Shown: positions 15,698 to 23,204 of the stretch, in pieces
How the letters are laid out: each line of letters opens with the position of its first letter
How positions within the stretch are numbered: position 1 is the stretch's first letter
DNA from: Avidehalobacter sp964569265
GTDB lineage: Bacteria; Bacillota; Dehalobacteriia; UBA4068; UBA4997
Direction of reading: 5' to 3'
Assembly: GCA_964569265.1 (NCBI GenBank)
Contig: CAZMTO010000016.1
Span: forward strand, 1 to 35,813
DNA length: 35,813 nucleotides
Position numbers and translations under genes: made by a program
Notes under the pieces: model-generated
The model's input: the letters and a program-made list of their open reading frames with translations, nothing else
Databases searched by the model: none
Told to the model about the DNA's origin: nothing

Positions 15698-16705
15698 TTA
15701 ACGCTTTTTTGTTTGTTCGCCGTCCTCTCCGGCATTATCATCGGCATTGTCAGCGTCAGCACCGTCGGCATCAACCGGCTCATCGGCAGGTTCATCATAA
15801 AACAAACGCTGCACTGCCTCCTGCATAGCTTCTTCGTCAATTATCCAATAGCTGGCATCCAGGGTTTGGCTGTGGCCGGCAACGGTTTCGTTAACAAAGC
15901 CGTTGTCAAGGTCTACATCCTTAAAATGGTTTACCAGCGCCATAAGCTGCACCGTAGTAAGATCAGTGTCAACCATATCAAAAATCTGCTCTACAAGCTG
16001 CGGCAGCTTGGTAGCGGTATCCATACTAAGCACACGTTCGTAAACCGCCTTTAAAAACAACTGCTGACGTTCGGCACGCGCAATATCACCGCCGGCATCG
16101 TAGCGATACCGCACAAAACCCAGTGCCTGCTGTGCATCCAAAAGCTGGTAGCCGGGCTGCAAATCAATATCACCGTACCAGGTGTGGGTCTTCATACGGC
16201 GCGGCACATCAATATAAACACCGTCCAAAATCTCCACTATCTGTTCAAAACCGGCAAAATTGGTAACCGCATAATAATCTATCGGCACACCAAGCAGTTG
16301 GCTTACGGTTTCCTTGGTAAGGTCAATGCCGCCATACGCAAAAGAATGATTTATTTTGGTGGGATATTTGCGGCCGGGTATATCCACACGGCTGTCCCGC
16401 GGGATAGAAAGCACATTTACGTGGTCATTCACCAGATCAACATTAAACACCATAATGCTGTCGGCTCGCCCCGACCCGTTTTCATCGGCATCGGTGCCAA
16501 CAACCAAAATATTTATGCGGTCCTCAAGATATTTGGTTTCCTGCCTGTCCGGCACAATCTGGTTTATGGTCTGCTGGCTCATCAGCTCTAACCCGATAAG
16601 GGCCACCACCACTACTACCAAAAAAATTATCAAAAATTTAAGTATACGGCCACTGGCCTTGCTTTTGGGCTTGTCAGCCTGCGGTTCTGCATTATTTTTA
16701 GCCAT
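15698..16705 (-). CDS. LytR-CpsA-Psr (LCP) family protein
   Basis: 335 residues from the ATG at 16705, which follows GGAGG; the longer frame is unsupported. A cytoplasmic basic N-terminus, one membrane helix (about 22-43, LKFLIIFLVVVVVALIGLELM) and an extracellular LCP domain: INILVVGTDADENGSGRADSIMVF, VLSIPRDSRVDIPG, KINHSFAYGG, and LDAQQALGFVRYRYDAGGDIARAERQQ with the arginines that bind the polyprenyl pyrophosphate head. LCP enzymes attach secondary polymers to peptidoglycan. The last ~35 residues are Asp/Ala/Glu-rich low-complexity. First gene of a group with radC and dnaE; promoter at 16754-16782. Confidence 0.93.
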   Translation of the reverse strand: MAKNNAEPQADKPKSKASGRILKFLIIFLVVVVVALIGLELMSQQTINQIVPDRQETKYLEDRINILVVGTDADENGSGRADSIMVFNVDLVNDHVNVLSIPRDSRVDIPGRKYPTKINHSFAYGGIDLTKETVSQLLGVPIDYYAVTNFAGFEQIVEILDGVYIDVPRRMKTHTWYGDIDLQPGYQLLDAQQALGFVRYRYDAGGDIARAERQQLFLKAVYERVLSMDTATKLPQLVEQIFDMVDTDLTTVQLMALVNHFKDVDLDNGFVNETVAGHSQTLDASYWIIDEEAMQEAVQRLFYDEPADEPVDADGADADNADDNAGEDGEQTKKR

Positions 16706-16753
16706 AATTTCCTCCATAAAACGCAACACTATCCAGCAAAAATATTACTTTTT

Positions 16754-16782
16754 ATTTTAGCACAAGCCGCTTATTTTGACAA
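16754..16782 (-). promoter_or_regulatory. Sigma-A-type promoter of the LCP-radC-dnaE group
   Basis: TTGTCA (16777-16782) and TAAAAT (16754-16759), 17 bp apart on the minus strand, about 50 bp before the LCP start. Confidence 0.75.
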
Positions 16783-16805
16783 TATCTTATTGAAAAGCTT
16801 GTATA

Positions 16806-16847
16806 TAAAAAAATAACCGCCGGGCTATACAAGCCGCAACGGTTATT
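16806..16847 (-). terminator. Terminator downstream of guaB
   Basis: AATAACCG and CGGTTATT (16812-16819 with 16840-16847) form a stem that can extend inward through GCGGCT/AGCCCG pairing. On the minus strand it is followed by a run of T (TTTTTTTAT). It lies about 150 bp after the guaB stop, just before the LCP promoter. Confidence 0.7.
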
Positions 16848-16891
16848 TTAATTTTTATGTTTTCAGCATAGCCATCTGCCACGCGCCCAAA

Positions 16892-16937
16892 GCACCAATT
16901 GTGCGGCAAATTGCCGTGCAAACTGCACTGACAGTGC
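16892..16937. repeat. Three short palindromes downstream of guaB
   Basis: GCACCAATTGTGC (16892-16904, one mismatch), CGGCAAATTGCCG (16904-16916) and GCACTGACAGTGC (16925-16937) follow each other between the guaB stop and its terminator. Their role is unknown; they could be protein sites or RNA hairpins that protect the 3' end. Confidence 0.55.
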
Positions 16938-16992
16938 GCGTCACAGACAAAATCATCTCACGACAAATATATGCCGCTGTTGCCCCCTGTGA

Positions 16993-18450
16993 TTAGATGT
17001 GGTAGTTGGGAGCTTCCTTAGTAATCTGTACATCGTGCGGATGACTTTCTACCAGACCGGCAGCAGTAATCTTAACAAACTGCGCTTTCTCCTGCAAATC
17101 ACGGATAGTGGGTGCGCCGCAATAGCCCATACCGGCGTGTACGCCACCCATCATCTGGAACACACTGTCGGCAACGGTGCCCTTGTAAGGTACACGGCCC
17201 TCAATGCCCTCCGGAACCAGCTTGGCGTTGTTGGCATTATCCTGGAAGTATCTGTCCTTAGAGCCCTGCTTCATAGCGCCCAGAGAACCCATACCACGGT
17301 ATACCTTAAAGTTACGGCCCTGATAAATTTCTACCTCGCCGGGGCTTTCTTCGGTACCGGCAAGCAGGCTGCCCAGCATTACGCAGCTTGCGCCGCTGGC
17401 CAACGCCTTAACAATATCGCCGGAAAATTTAATGCCGCCGTCACCGATAATCGGCACGTCATACTTCATAGCTACTTCGGCAGCATCCATAATAGCGGTA
17501 ATCTGCGGTACACCAATGCCGGCAACCACACGGGTAGTACAAATGGAACCGGGGCCAATGCCTACCTTAACAGCATCTACGCCGGCCTTTATCAAAGCTT
17601 CGGTAGCTGCGCCGGTAGCTACATTGCCGGCAACAATATCCACCTGCGGGAACGCCTCACGGATTTTGGCAACCTGACGGATAACGCCCAGAGAATGGCC
17701 GTGTGCAGTATCAATAACCAGAGCATCAACACCGGCGTCAATAAGTGCCTGTGCGCGCTCAAAAGTACCGGCACCCACGCCAATGGCAGCCGCTACGCGC
17801 AAACGCCCGTTAGAATCTTTGCAGCTATTGGGATATTTTACCATCTTTTGAATATCTTTAATGGTAACAAGGCCCTTTAACATATAATTTTCGTCAACTA
17901 TCGGCAGCTTCTCAATACGATGCTGCTTTAAAATGTTTCTTGCTTCGTCTATCGAAGTCCCTGCCGGGGCGGTTATCAGATTTTCGGTGGTCATAACCTC
18001 CTTAATCTGACGGTTTACATCCTCCTCAAAACGCAAGTCACGGTTAGTTAAAATACCTACCAGCTTGCCGTCTACGGTTATCGGCACACCGGATATACGG
18101 TAGCGGGCCATCAACTGCAGGGCATCGGCAATAGTATTGTCCGGCGACAAAAATACCGGGTCAATAATAATACCGTGTTCCGACCTTTTTACGCGATCTA
18201 CCTCGGCAGCCTGCGCCTCTATCGACATATTTTTGTGAATAACACCAATACCGCCCTCACGTGCGATAGCAATAGCCATTCTGTACTCTGTAACAGTATC
18301 CATACCGGCGCTTACCAGCGGAATATTCAACTGAATATTGCGAGTAAACCGCGTTTTGGTGTCTACCTCGTTGGGCAACACCGAAGATTCTGCCGGGATA
18401 AGCAGCACGTCATCAAAGGTCAGCCCTTCTTTGATAATTTTAACAGACAA
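16993..18450 (-). CDS. guaB: Inosine-5'-monophosphate dehydrogenase
   Basis: 485 residues starting at TTG 18450, eight bases after AGGAGG; this gives the typical N-terminus SVKIIKEGLTFDDVLLIPAESSVLP. It oxidises IMP to XMP with NAD+, the committed step to GMP. The TIM barrel is split by two CBS domains (about 90-205: DALQLMARYRISGVPITVDGKLVGILTNRD and the IEKLPIVDENYMLKGLVTIKDI half). The catalytic loop GIGPGSICTTRVVAGIG carries the active-site Cys (about residue 300), and the flap with EGIEGRVPYKG is present. Monocistronic, with its own promoter and terminator. No purine riboswitch was seen in its 80-base leader. Confidence 0.98.
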   Translation of the reverse strand: MSVKIIKEGLTFDDVLLIPAESSVLPNEVDTKTRFTRNIQLNIPLVSAGMDTVTEYRMAIAIAREGGIGVIHKNMSIEAQAAEVDRVKRSEHGIIIDPVFLSPDNTIADALQLMARYRISGVPITVDGKLVGILTNRDLRFEEDVNRQIKEVMTTENLITAPAGTSIDEARNILKQHRIEKLPIVDENYMLKGLVTIKDIQKMVKYPNSCKDSNGRLRVAAAIGVGAGTFERAQALIDAGVDALVIDTAHGHSLGVIRQVAKIREAFPQVDIVAGNVATGAATEALIKAGVDAVKVGIGPGSICTTRVVAGIGVPQITAIMDAAEVAMKYDVPIIGDGGIKFSGDIVKALASGASCVMLGSLLAGTEESPGEVEIYQGRNFKVYRGMGSLGAMKQGSKDRYFQDNANNAKLVPEGIEGRVPYKGTVADSVFQMMGGVHAGMGYCGAPTIRDLQEKAQFVKITAAGLVESHPHDVQITKEAPNYHI

Positions 18451-18493
18451 AACAAGCACCTCCTAAATTTTCTGCAATGTATTCATTTTCTCT

Positions 18494-18522
18494 ATTTTAC
18501 TCTTTCCGGCACTAATTGTCCA
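18494..18522 (-). promoter_or_regulatory. Candidate promoter of guaB
   Basis: TGGACA (18517-18522) and TAAAAT (18494-18499), 17 bp apart on the minus strand, about 45 bp before the start codon. Confidence 0.6.
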
Positions 18523-18694
18523 GCCTATTTTGTGTACAAACTGCATTTTTTCGATTTATTTATTTTTTTGTGCCCAACAATGCCCGCCGCCAAAGGTCGG
18601 CTAACGCTCCCGCTATCGGCAGTTTTAACCCCGTTTGCCGCAACAAAAAAAGGCCCTGCCGGCCACCAAAGTGCCCGCAAAGCCCCTTTTATCG

Positions 18695-18967
18695 CTATTT
18701 TAGCCGCGCCCGCCAGGCAAACTGCGCCAACTGCCTGTTTTGTTTGCGCAGCCGCTGGTTTTCTCGCTGCAAATTACTCAGCGCCACCTGCTTATCCTGC
18801 TCAGTGCGCTCCAACAGGCGCATCAGCACCCTTCTGGACAAACGCATCTGCTCCAGCCGCTCCTCTAAGGCTTCTACCCTTTGGCGCAGCAGTTGTTCGG
18901 CCACGCTTATATCTCTGTCTGTACCAAAGCCCGGCACCAATATCAGCTTATCTGCCTGTTCCTGCAC
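18695..18967 (-). CDS. Small coiled-coil protein, function unknown
   Basis: 90 residues from a GTG at 18967, which follows AAGGGGG at a good distance; an ATG at 18991 in the same frame has no ribosome site. A short hydrophobic head (DKLILVPGFGTDRDISVAEQLL) precedes a long Leu/Glu/Arg/Gln helix with heptad-like spacing (VEALEERLEQMRLSRRVLMRL and on), ending in a basic region. The head is too regular for a chance frame. I do not recognise the family. It sits between PHP and guaB and ends in a T-rich stretch near 18646, which may be its terminator. Possibly a lineage-specific structural or regulatory protein. Confidence 0.65.
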   Translation of the reverse strand: MQEQADKLILVPGFGTDRDISVAEQLLRQRVEALEERLEQMRLSRRVLMRLLERTEQDKQVALSNLQRENQRLRKQNRQLAQFAWRARLK

Positions 18968-19056
18968 AAAGCCGCCCCCTTGCAACTGCATTTGCCGTTA
19001 GTATATGCCGGTGCCGCCGCCTTTATAGCCCGGCAGCCCTGCCAAATTGCGCCAAA

Positions 19057-19884
19057 TTAACAGCCCTGCCGCCGGTATCGCGCCAGCAGTGCCGCCAGCT
19101 CAGCTTCATCGGCAGTATGGCTGCCCAACCCTTCGGTGTGGTGGTCAGACCCGCCGCTTACCGCCAAACCGTAGTCAGCCGCCATTTTGCGGTAACGCGC
19201 TTCGTCTGCCGGCGTGTGGTCAGGGTGGCTAACCTCTATGCCATCTATACCTGCCGCCACAATAGCGGGTATTACGGCATCATTGCCAAGCTGTATGGGA
19301 TGTGCCAGCACCGCCACCGCGCCGTTGTTATGCAGCAGGCGCACCGCCTCATCTACCGCCAGCTTTAAACGCGGCACATAGGCAGGCCGCCCCGGTGATA
19401 ACCAGCGGTCAAAGGCTTCATCGGTATCGGCGGCATAACCAGCTTCGGCCAGTTTGCGGCCAATAAGCCCCCGCCCCAAAGATCCACCATCACTGTAGGC
19501 TGCCGCCAAATCGGGCAGCGGCATACCCATATCCGCCAAACGCTGCAAAATTTGCTGCCCGCGGCGCAGGCGATGTGCTTGCAGCTCAGCCAGACGCGCA
19601 TACAGCTCATCGCCCGGTTTTTCTACAAAATAGCCCAAAATATGCGCTTCCGTCGCCCGCCCGTCCACCGTCACCTCACACGACAGCTCTACCCCGGCAA
19701 TAAGCCGCATATTTAAAAGCTCAATCGCCGCACCGGCCTCATCAAGGCCGCTCAAGGTATCGTGGTCGGTTATCGCCACGCCGCCAAGCCCCAAAGCGTA
19801 AGCCATATGCACCAGCTCGCCCGGCGTAAATGCCCCGTCTGATGCCGTTGTGTGCGTGTGCATATCAAACCTGCCCTTTAACAT
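19057..19884 (-). CDS. PHP domain metal-dependent phosphoesterase (RNase AM/YciV-like)
   Basis: 275 residues; ATG after GGGGAGGTG. PHP metal ligands are intact: DMHTHTTASDG (H9, H11), AITDHDTLSG, the ELSCEV block (Glu of the site), VLAHPIQ and SGGSDHHTEG at the C-terminus. The size and insert (residues ~95-185) resemble E. coli RNase AM (YciV/TrpH), which trims 5' ends of RNA, and related nucleotidases. The exact substrate cannot be read from sequence. Own promoter at 19908-19936; about 90 bp separate it from the coiled-coil gene, which may be cotranscribed. Confidence 0.88.
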   Translation of the reverse strand: MLKGRFDMHTHTTASDGAFTPGELVHMAYALGLGGVAITDHDTLSGLDEAGAAIELLNMRLIAGVELSCEVTVDGRATEAHILGYFVEKPGDELYARLAELQAHRLRRGQQILQRLADMGMPLPDLAAAYSDGGSLGRGLIGRKLAEAGYAADTDEAFDRWLSPGRPAYVPRLKLAVDEAVRLLHNNGAVAVLAHPIQLGNDAVIPAIVAAGIDGIEVSHPDHTPADEARYRKMAADYGLAVSGGSDHHTEGLGSHTADEAELAALLARYRRQGC

Positions 19885-19907
19885 AAAAGCACCTCCCCAT
19901 CATCTAT

Positions 19908-19936
19908 ATATTAACCTGTCAGCGCCGTTTTTACAA
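19908..19936 (-). promoter_or_regulatory. Candidate promoter of the PHP gene
   Basis: TTGTAA (19931-19936) and TAATAT (19908-19913), 17 bp apart on the minus strand, directly after the agcS terminator. Confidence 0.6.
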
Positions 19937-19968
19937 TAAAAAAGCGCCGATATTAAACCGACGCTTTT
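19936..19968 (-). terminator. Rho-independent terminator of agcS
   Basis: AAAAGCGTCG pairs with the CGGCGCTTTTTT side (one mismatch) around an 8-10-base loop; the minus strand continues TTTTTTATT. It begins about 25 bp after the agcS stop. Confidence 0.78.
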
Positions 19969-19991
19969 AAAATTTTTATTTACTGCCCAAC

Positions 19992-21398
19992 TTAGCGGTG
20001 GGTAGAAAAATATTCCTTTGTCATCTTTACTACCGTGCCGGAAAGTAAGAACAACGCGATAAGGTTGGGTATAGCCATCAAGCCGTTAAAGGTTTCGGCG
20101 ATGCTCCACAGCAGGCCCAAATCTACCGTAGCACCGGGTATGGAAACCAAAACGTATAAAAACATAAATATTTTAATAAACTTGCCCTTGGTTAAAAATG
20201 CCAGACAACGTGCACCATACAGGCCCCAGCTAATGATAGTGGAAAAAGCAAAGCAGCACATAGATACCGCCATCAAAATGGATACCCAGTTACCGTACAC
20301 CGTGGTAAAGCCGCTGATAGTAAGCTCGGCGCCGGCAGCCTGACCGTAAACAATTTCTGTACCGCTGCACAAAATTGTCAGCGCCGTAATAGAACAAACA
20401 ATAATGGTATCGGTAAAAACTTCAAATATACCAAACAAACCCTGATGCACTGCACCCTGCGTGTTATCGGAGCAAGCGTGTGCGATAGAACCGGTACCTA
20501 AGCCGGCTTCGTTAGAGAAAATACCGCGGGCAACACCCTTTTGCAGGCACAAAAATGCACTGCCCACAATACCGCCGGTTACGGCAGCCGGGTTAAACGC
20601 ACCGTAAAAAATCGAATAAAAAACTGCCGGCAAACGGTCTGCATTAAGCACAATAACACCAATGCCCAAAACAAAATACATAACCACCATAAAAGGCACC
20701 AGCTTTTCGGTAACGCGGCCGATACGTTTTACGCCGCCAAACAAAATAAGCGCCACCAAAGCAGAAATTATGCAGCCGATTACCAAGTTGCTTATAGTTG
20801 TAGATTCGGGCGTTATTAAGCCGTAGCTTATAAGCGCCGTGTTAACCGCCGAAACAATGGTGTTGGCCTGTGTGGCATTACCGGTGCCAAACACGGCACA
20901 CACGCCAAAAAACGCAAACAAAAACGCCAGAAAATGCCAGTGCCTGGGCAAACCGTTTTTAATGTAATACATAGGGCCGCCCACAACCTCGCCGTCTTTA
21001 TTGGTCTCGCGGAAGTGTACCGCCAGCGTTACTTCGGCAAACTTGGTACACATACCCAGCAGGGCCGACATCCACATCCAGAACACGGCACCGGGGCCGC
21101 CAATGGCAATAGCACCGGCCACACCGGCAATATTACCGGTGCCTACCGTGCCGGCCAGCGCCGTACAAATAGCCTGAAACGGCGTTATCATACCGTCTGA
21201 TGCCTGACCACGGTGAAAAATCTTACCGACAATTTCCTTAAAGGCATAGCCAAAACGCCTTACCTGCACAAACCCGGTACGAAACGTTAATAACAAACCT
21301 ACGCCCAAAATGCAGACAATAGCCGGCAAACCCCACACAAAGCCGTTTACTGCATCGTTTACCGTTTTAATAATGCTTACAAACCCCGTCATATCCAT
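19992..21398 (-). CDS. Sodium:alanine symporter family protein
   Basis: 468 residues with about ten hydrophobic segments. The AGCS family signature is clear: TALAGTVGTGNIAGVAGAIAIGGPGAVFWMW, the GGPMYYIKNGL block, and IFSNEAGLGTGSIAHACSDN. These carriers import alanine or glycine with Na+. Start at the ATG 21398, with GAGGGG about 10 bases upstream. It stands alone, between terminators, in the gap between ymdB and the PHP gene. The substrate is inferred from the family only. Confidence 0.95.
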   Translation of the reverse strand: MDMTGFVSIIKTVNDAVNGFVWGLPAIVCILGVGLLLTFRTGFVQVRRFGYAFKEIVGKIFHRGQASDGMITPFQAICTALAGTVGTGNIAGVAGAIAIGGPGAVFWMWMSALLGMCTKFAEVTLAVHFRETNKDGEVVGGPMYYIKNGLPRHWHFLAFLFAFFGVCAVFGTGNATQANTIVSAVNTALISYGLITPESTTISNLVIGCIISALVALILFGGVKRIGRVTEKLVPFMVVMYFVLGIGVIVLNADRLPAVFYSIFYGAFNPAAVTGGIVGSAFLCLQKGVARGIFSNEAGLGTGSIAHACSDNTQGAVHQGLFGIFEVFTDTIIVCSITALTILCSGTEIVYGQAAGAELTISGFTTVYGNWVSILMAVSMCCFAFSTIISWGLYGARCLAFLTKGKFIKIFMFLYVLVSIPGATVDLGLLWSIAETFNGLMAIPNLIALFLLSGTVVKMTKEYFSTHR

Positions 21399-21706
21399 CT
21401 TTTTTCGTCCCCTCTTCTTTTAAGCTCGCCGCTGTTTGGCCCAAAAAAAACAGCCGTTGCACAGCGGCCTTAAATCTTCTTATATAATATTACCACATTT
21501 TTTGCTTAATGTATACGCCCAACCGCAAAATACACACTTTTGCGCCAAAATTTTGCCGTCAACCACAAACATTTGCGTTATGCCAGCCATTTAACACAAA
21601 AATTTACGGCAAAACCGGGCTTTTGCCGTTATCAGCACAGCAGTATGTCCACCCACGGCGGACATACAAAAGGCAGGGTAAGCCACCCTGCCCCATAATT
21701 ATCAAC
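21399..21706. other. 308-bp gap between ymdB and agcS with a series of hairpins
   Basis: No gene is visible. Perfect stems: GGCAGGGT/ACCCTGCC (21672-21692, ymdB terminator), GTATGTCC/GGACATAC (21643-21667), ACGGCAAAA/TTTTGCCGT (21606-21629) and CGCAAAA/TTTTGCG (21524-21544). Nearer agcS, CCGCTGT/ACAGCGG (21429-21467) encloses an eight-T run, so an attenuator in the agcS leader is possible. An A/T-rich TAATATTATATA block at about 21481-21492 probably holds the agcS -10, but no convincing -35 is seen. Confidence 0.6.
21668..21692 (-). terminator. Rho-independent terminator of ymdB
   Basis: GGCAGGGT and ACCCTGCC form a perfect 8-bp stem with a 5-base loop (21672-21692), followed on the minus strand by TTTTGT, 15 bp after the ymdB stop. 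Confidence 0.75.
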
Positions 21707-22513
21707 TTAAAACGCACGCACCCGGCGCTGCACCGCTTCTATTTTTATGGCCTTGCCATCAGCGGCAAATTCCAGCAGGGCACCGCACAGCATTGCTTCA
21801 CCTTCGGCCACATTAAACGGCGTAGGCCGCCCCGTAAGGTAACGGTTTATCACCTCGTCGGCCTCCACACCCAATATCGAATCCACCGCGCCGGTCATAC
21901 CAAGGTCTGTAATATACGCCGTGCCGCGCGGCAGCAGTTGGGCATCGTTGGTTTGCACGTGCGTATGCGTGCCCCAAACAGCCGTCACCCGGCCATCAAG
22001 GTAACGCGCCAGGGCAATTTTTTCCGACGTTGCCTCGGCGTGAAAATCCACCAGAATTATCGGCGTTTGCTCCTGTATCTCCTTCAGCAGGGCATCGGCC
22101 CGCTGAAACGGACAATCCAGCGCCGGCATATTCATACACACGCGCCCCAGCAGGTTTATCACCGCCACCTGCACATCACCGCAGGGCACCAGCCGGTACA
22201 TTTTGCCCAGCGTGTTGGGCGGCAGGTTTGCCGGGCGCACCAGTCTGTCCTCGTGCGCCAGCAGGGTTAAAATATCACGGTTGCCAAAAATATGGTTGCC
22301 CAGCGTTACCGCATCCACGCCTATATCCTTGTAAAAAGCCATACCCTGCCGATTAAGACCACGCCCGCCGGTAGTGTTTTCGCCGTTTACCACGGTAAAA
22401 TCAACATCAAGCTCCCATTGCAGCTCCGGCAGGGCTTTTTCCAGTGCCTGACGGCCGCAGCGGCCCACTACATCACCAATAAGCAGCGCCTTATAAGTTT
22501 TGTTCTGCACCAT
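21707..22513 (-). CDS. ymdB: YmdB-family metallophosphoesterase
   Basis: 268 residues from the ATG at 22513, which follows AGGAGAAC; this places the family's LLIGDVVGRCGRQALEKALP near the N-terminus. Two-metal site motifs: GDVVG, VNGENTTGGRGL, VTLGNHIFG, ILVDFHAEATSEK and VWGTHTHVQTNDAQLLPRGTAYITDLGMTGA. Known members (TIGR00282) hydrolyse 2',3'-cyclic nucleotides in Bacillus and affect biofilm and RNA turnover. Overlaps the end of engB by 23 bp, so it is cotranscribed with lon-engB. The usual partner rny is not in this window. Confidence 0.93.
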   Translation of the reverse strand: MVQNKTYKALLIGDVVGRCGRQALEKALPELQWELDVDFTVVNGENTTGGRGLNRQGMAFYKDIGVDAVTLGNHIFGNRDILTLLAHEDRLVRPANLPPNTLGKMYRLVPCGDVQVAVINLLGRVCMNMPALDCPFQRADALLKEIQEQTPIILVDFHAEATSEKIALARYLDGRVTAVWGTHTHVQTNDAQLLPRGTAYITDLGMTGAVDSILGVEADEVINRYLTGRPTPFNVAEGEAMLCGALLEFAADGKAIKIEAVQRRVRAF

Positions 22514-23162
22514 CTTTTTGTTCTCCTGCCTCTGTGTTTTCATCATCTATGACCACATTTTGTGCAACATCCTGCGCAATTTCCGTCAGATATTCGTCGA
22601 TTTTGGCCAACAACTGCTCGCGTCCGTCCCTGTTCACCGACGAAAACGGTATAATCTCACTTTTTTTGGCACCCAACGCCTTAGATATCACCGTTAAATG
22701 CTTGTCACGCGCCCCGCGGCTTATTTTATCGGCCTTGGTAGCCACCAAAAGGCAACGCACACCGGCAGCGGTAAGCCACGCCCACATCTGCTTGTCCAGG
22801 GCACTGGGCTCGTGCCGAATATCCACCAACTGCACAAACAGAGTATCACTGCGGTAGCCGTGCATAAATTCTTCAATCATAAAACGCCAGTTTTCGCGCT
22901 CCGACTTTGCCACCTTGGCGTAGCCGTAACCCGGCAGGTCTACCAAGTACCACGCGCCGTCTACATCATAAAAATTGATGGTGCGCGTTTTGCCCGGCTG
23001 GGCGCTGGTGCGTGCCAAATTTTTACGGTTTAACACCGTATTTATCAACGAGCTTTTGCCCACATTAGAACGCCCGCAAAAAGTAACCGCCGGCAGCTTA
23101 ATATCGGGGTACTGCGACGCTTTTACCGCCGTCAGCAAATAGCTTGCGCGTTTTATCTGCAT
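22491..23162 (-). CDS. engB: Ribosome biogenesis GTPase EngB (YsxC/YihA)
   Basis: 223 residues from the ATG at 23162, after AAGGAAG. G1 GRSNVGKSS (30-38), the PGKTRTINFY switch region, G3 DLPGYGYAKV, G4 ATKADK and a final FSSVNRDGREQL (G5-like) are present. EngB assists late 50S assembly. The usual protein is about 195-210 residues; here an extra acidic C-terminal tail (DDENTEAGEQKDGAEQ) overlaps the start of ymdB. The gene follows lon by 42 bp, a common pairing. Confidence 0.96.
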   Translation of the reverse strand: MQIKRASYLLTAVKASQYPDIKLPAVTFCGRSNVGKSSLINTVLNRKNLARTSAQPGKTRTINFYDVDGAWYLVDLPGYGYAKVAKSERENWRFMIEEFMHGYRSDTLFVQLVDIRHEPSALDKQMWAWLTAAGVRCLLVATKADKISRGARDKHLTVISKALGAKKSEIIPFSSVNRDGREQLLAKIDEYLTEIAQDVAQNVVIDDENTEAGEQKDGAEQNL

Positions 23163-23204
23163 ATTTTTCTTCCTTAACAATAAAAATATTTTGTAATATT
23201 TGGC

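Noticed and set aside
18175..19368. A 397-codon plus-strand open frame
   Set aside because: It runs antisense through guaB, the coiled-coil gene and the PHP gene, all with clear family matches or ribosome sites; its translation is Pro/Ala/Arg/Cys-rich without domain resemblance.
22491..22513. engB/ymdB overlap as a possible frameshift
   Set aside because: Both proteins are complete with their own start or stop; a 23-bp overlap with an AGGAG site is normal coupling.
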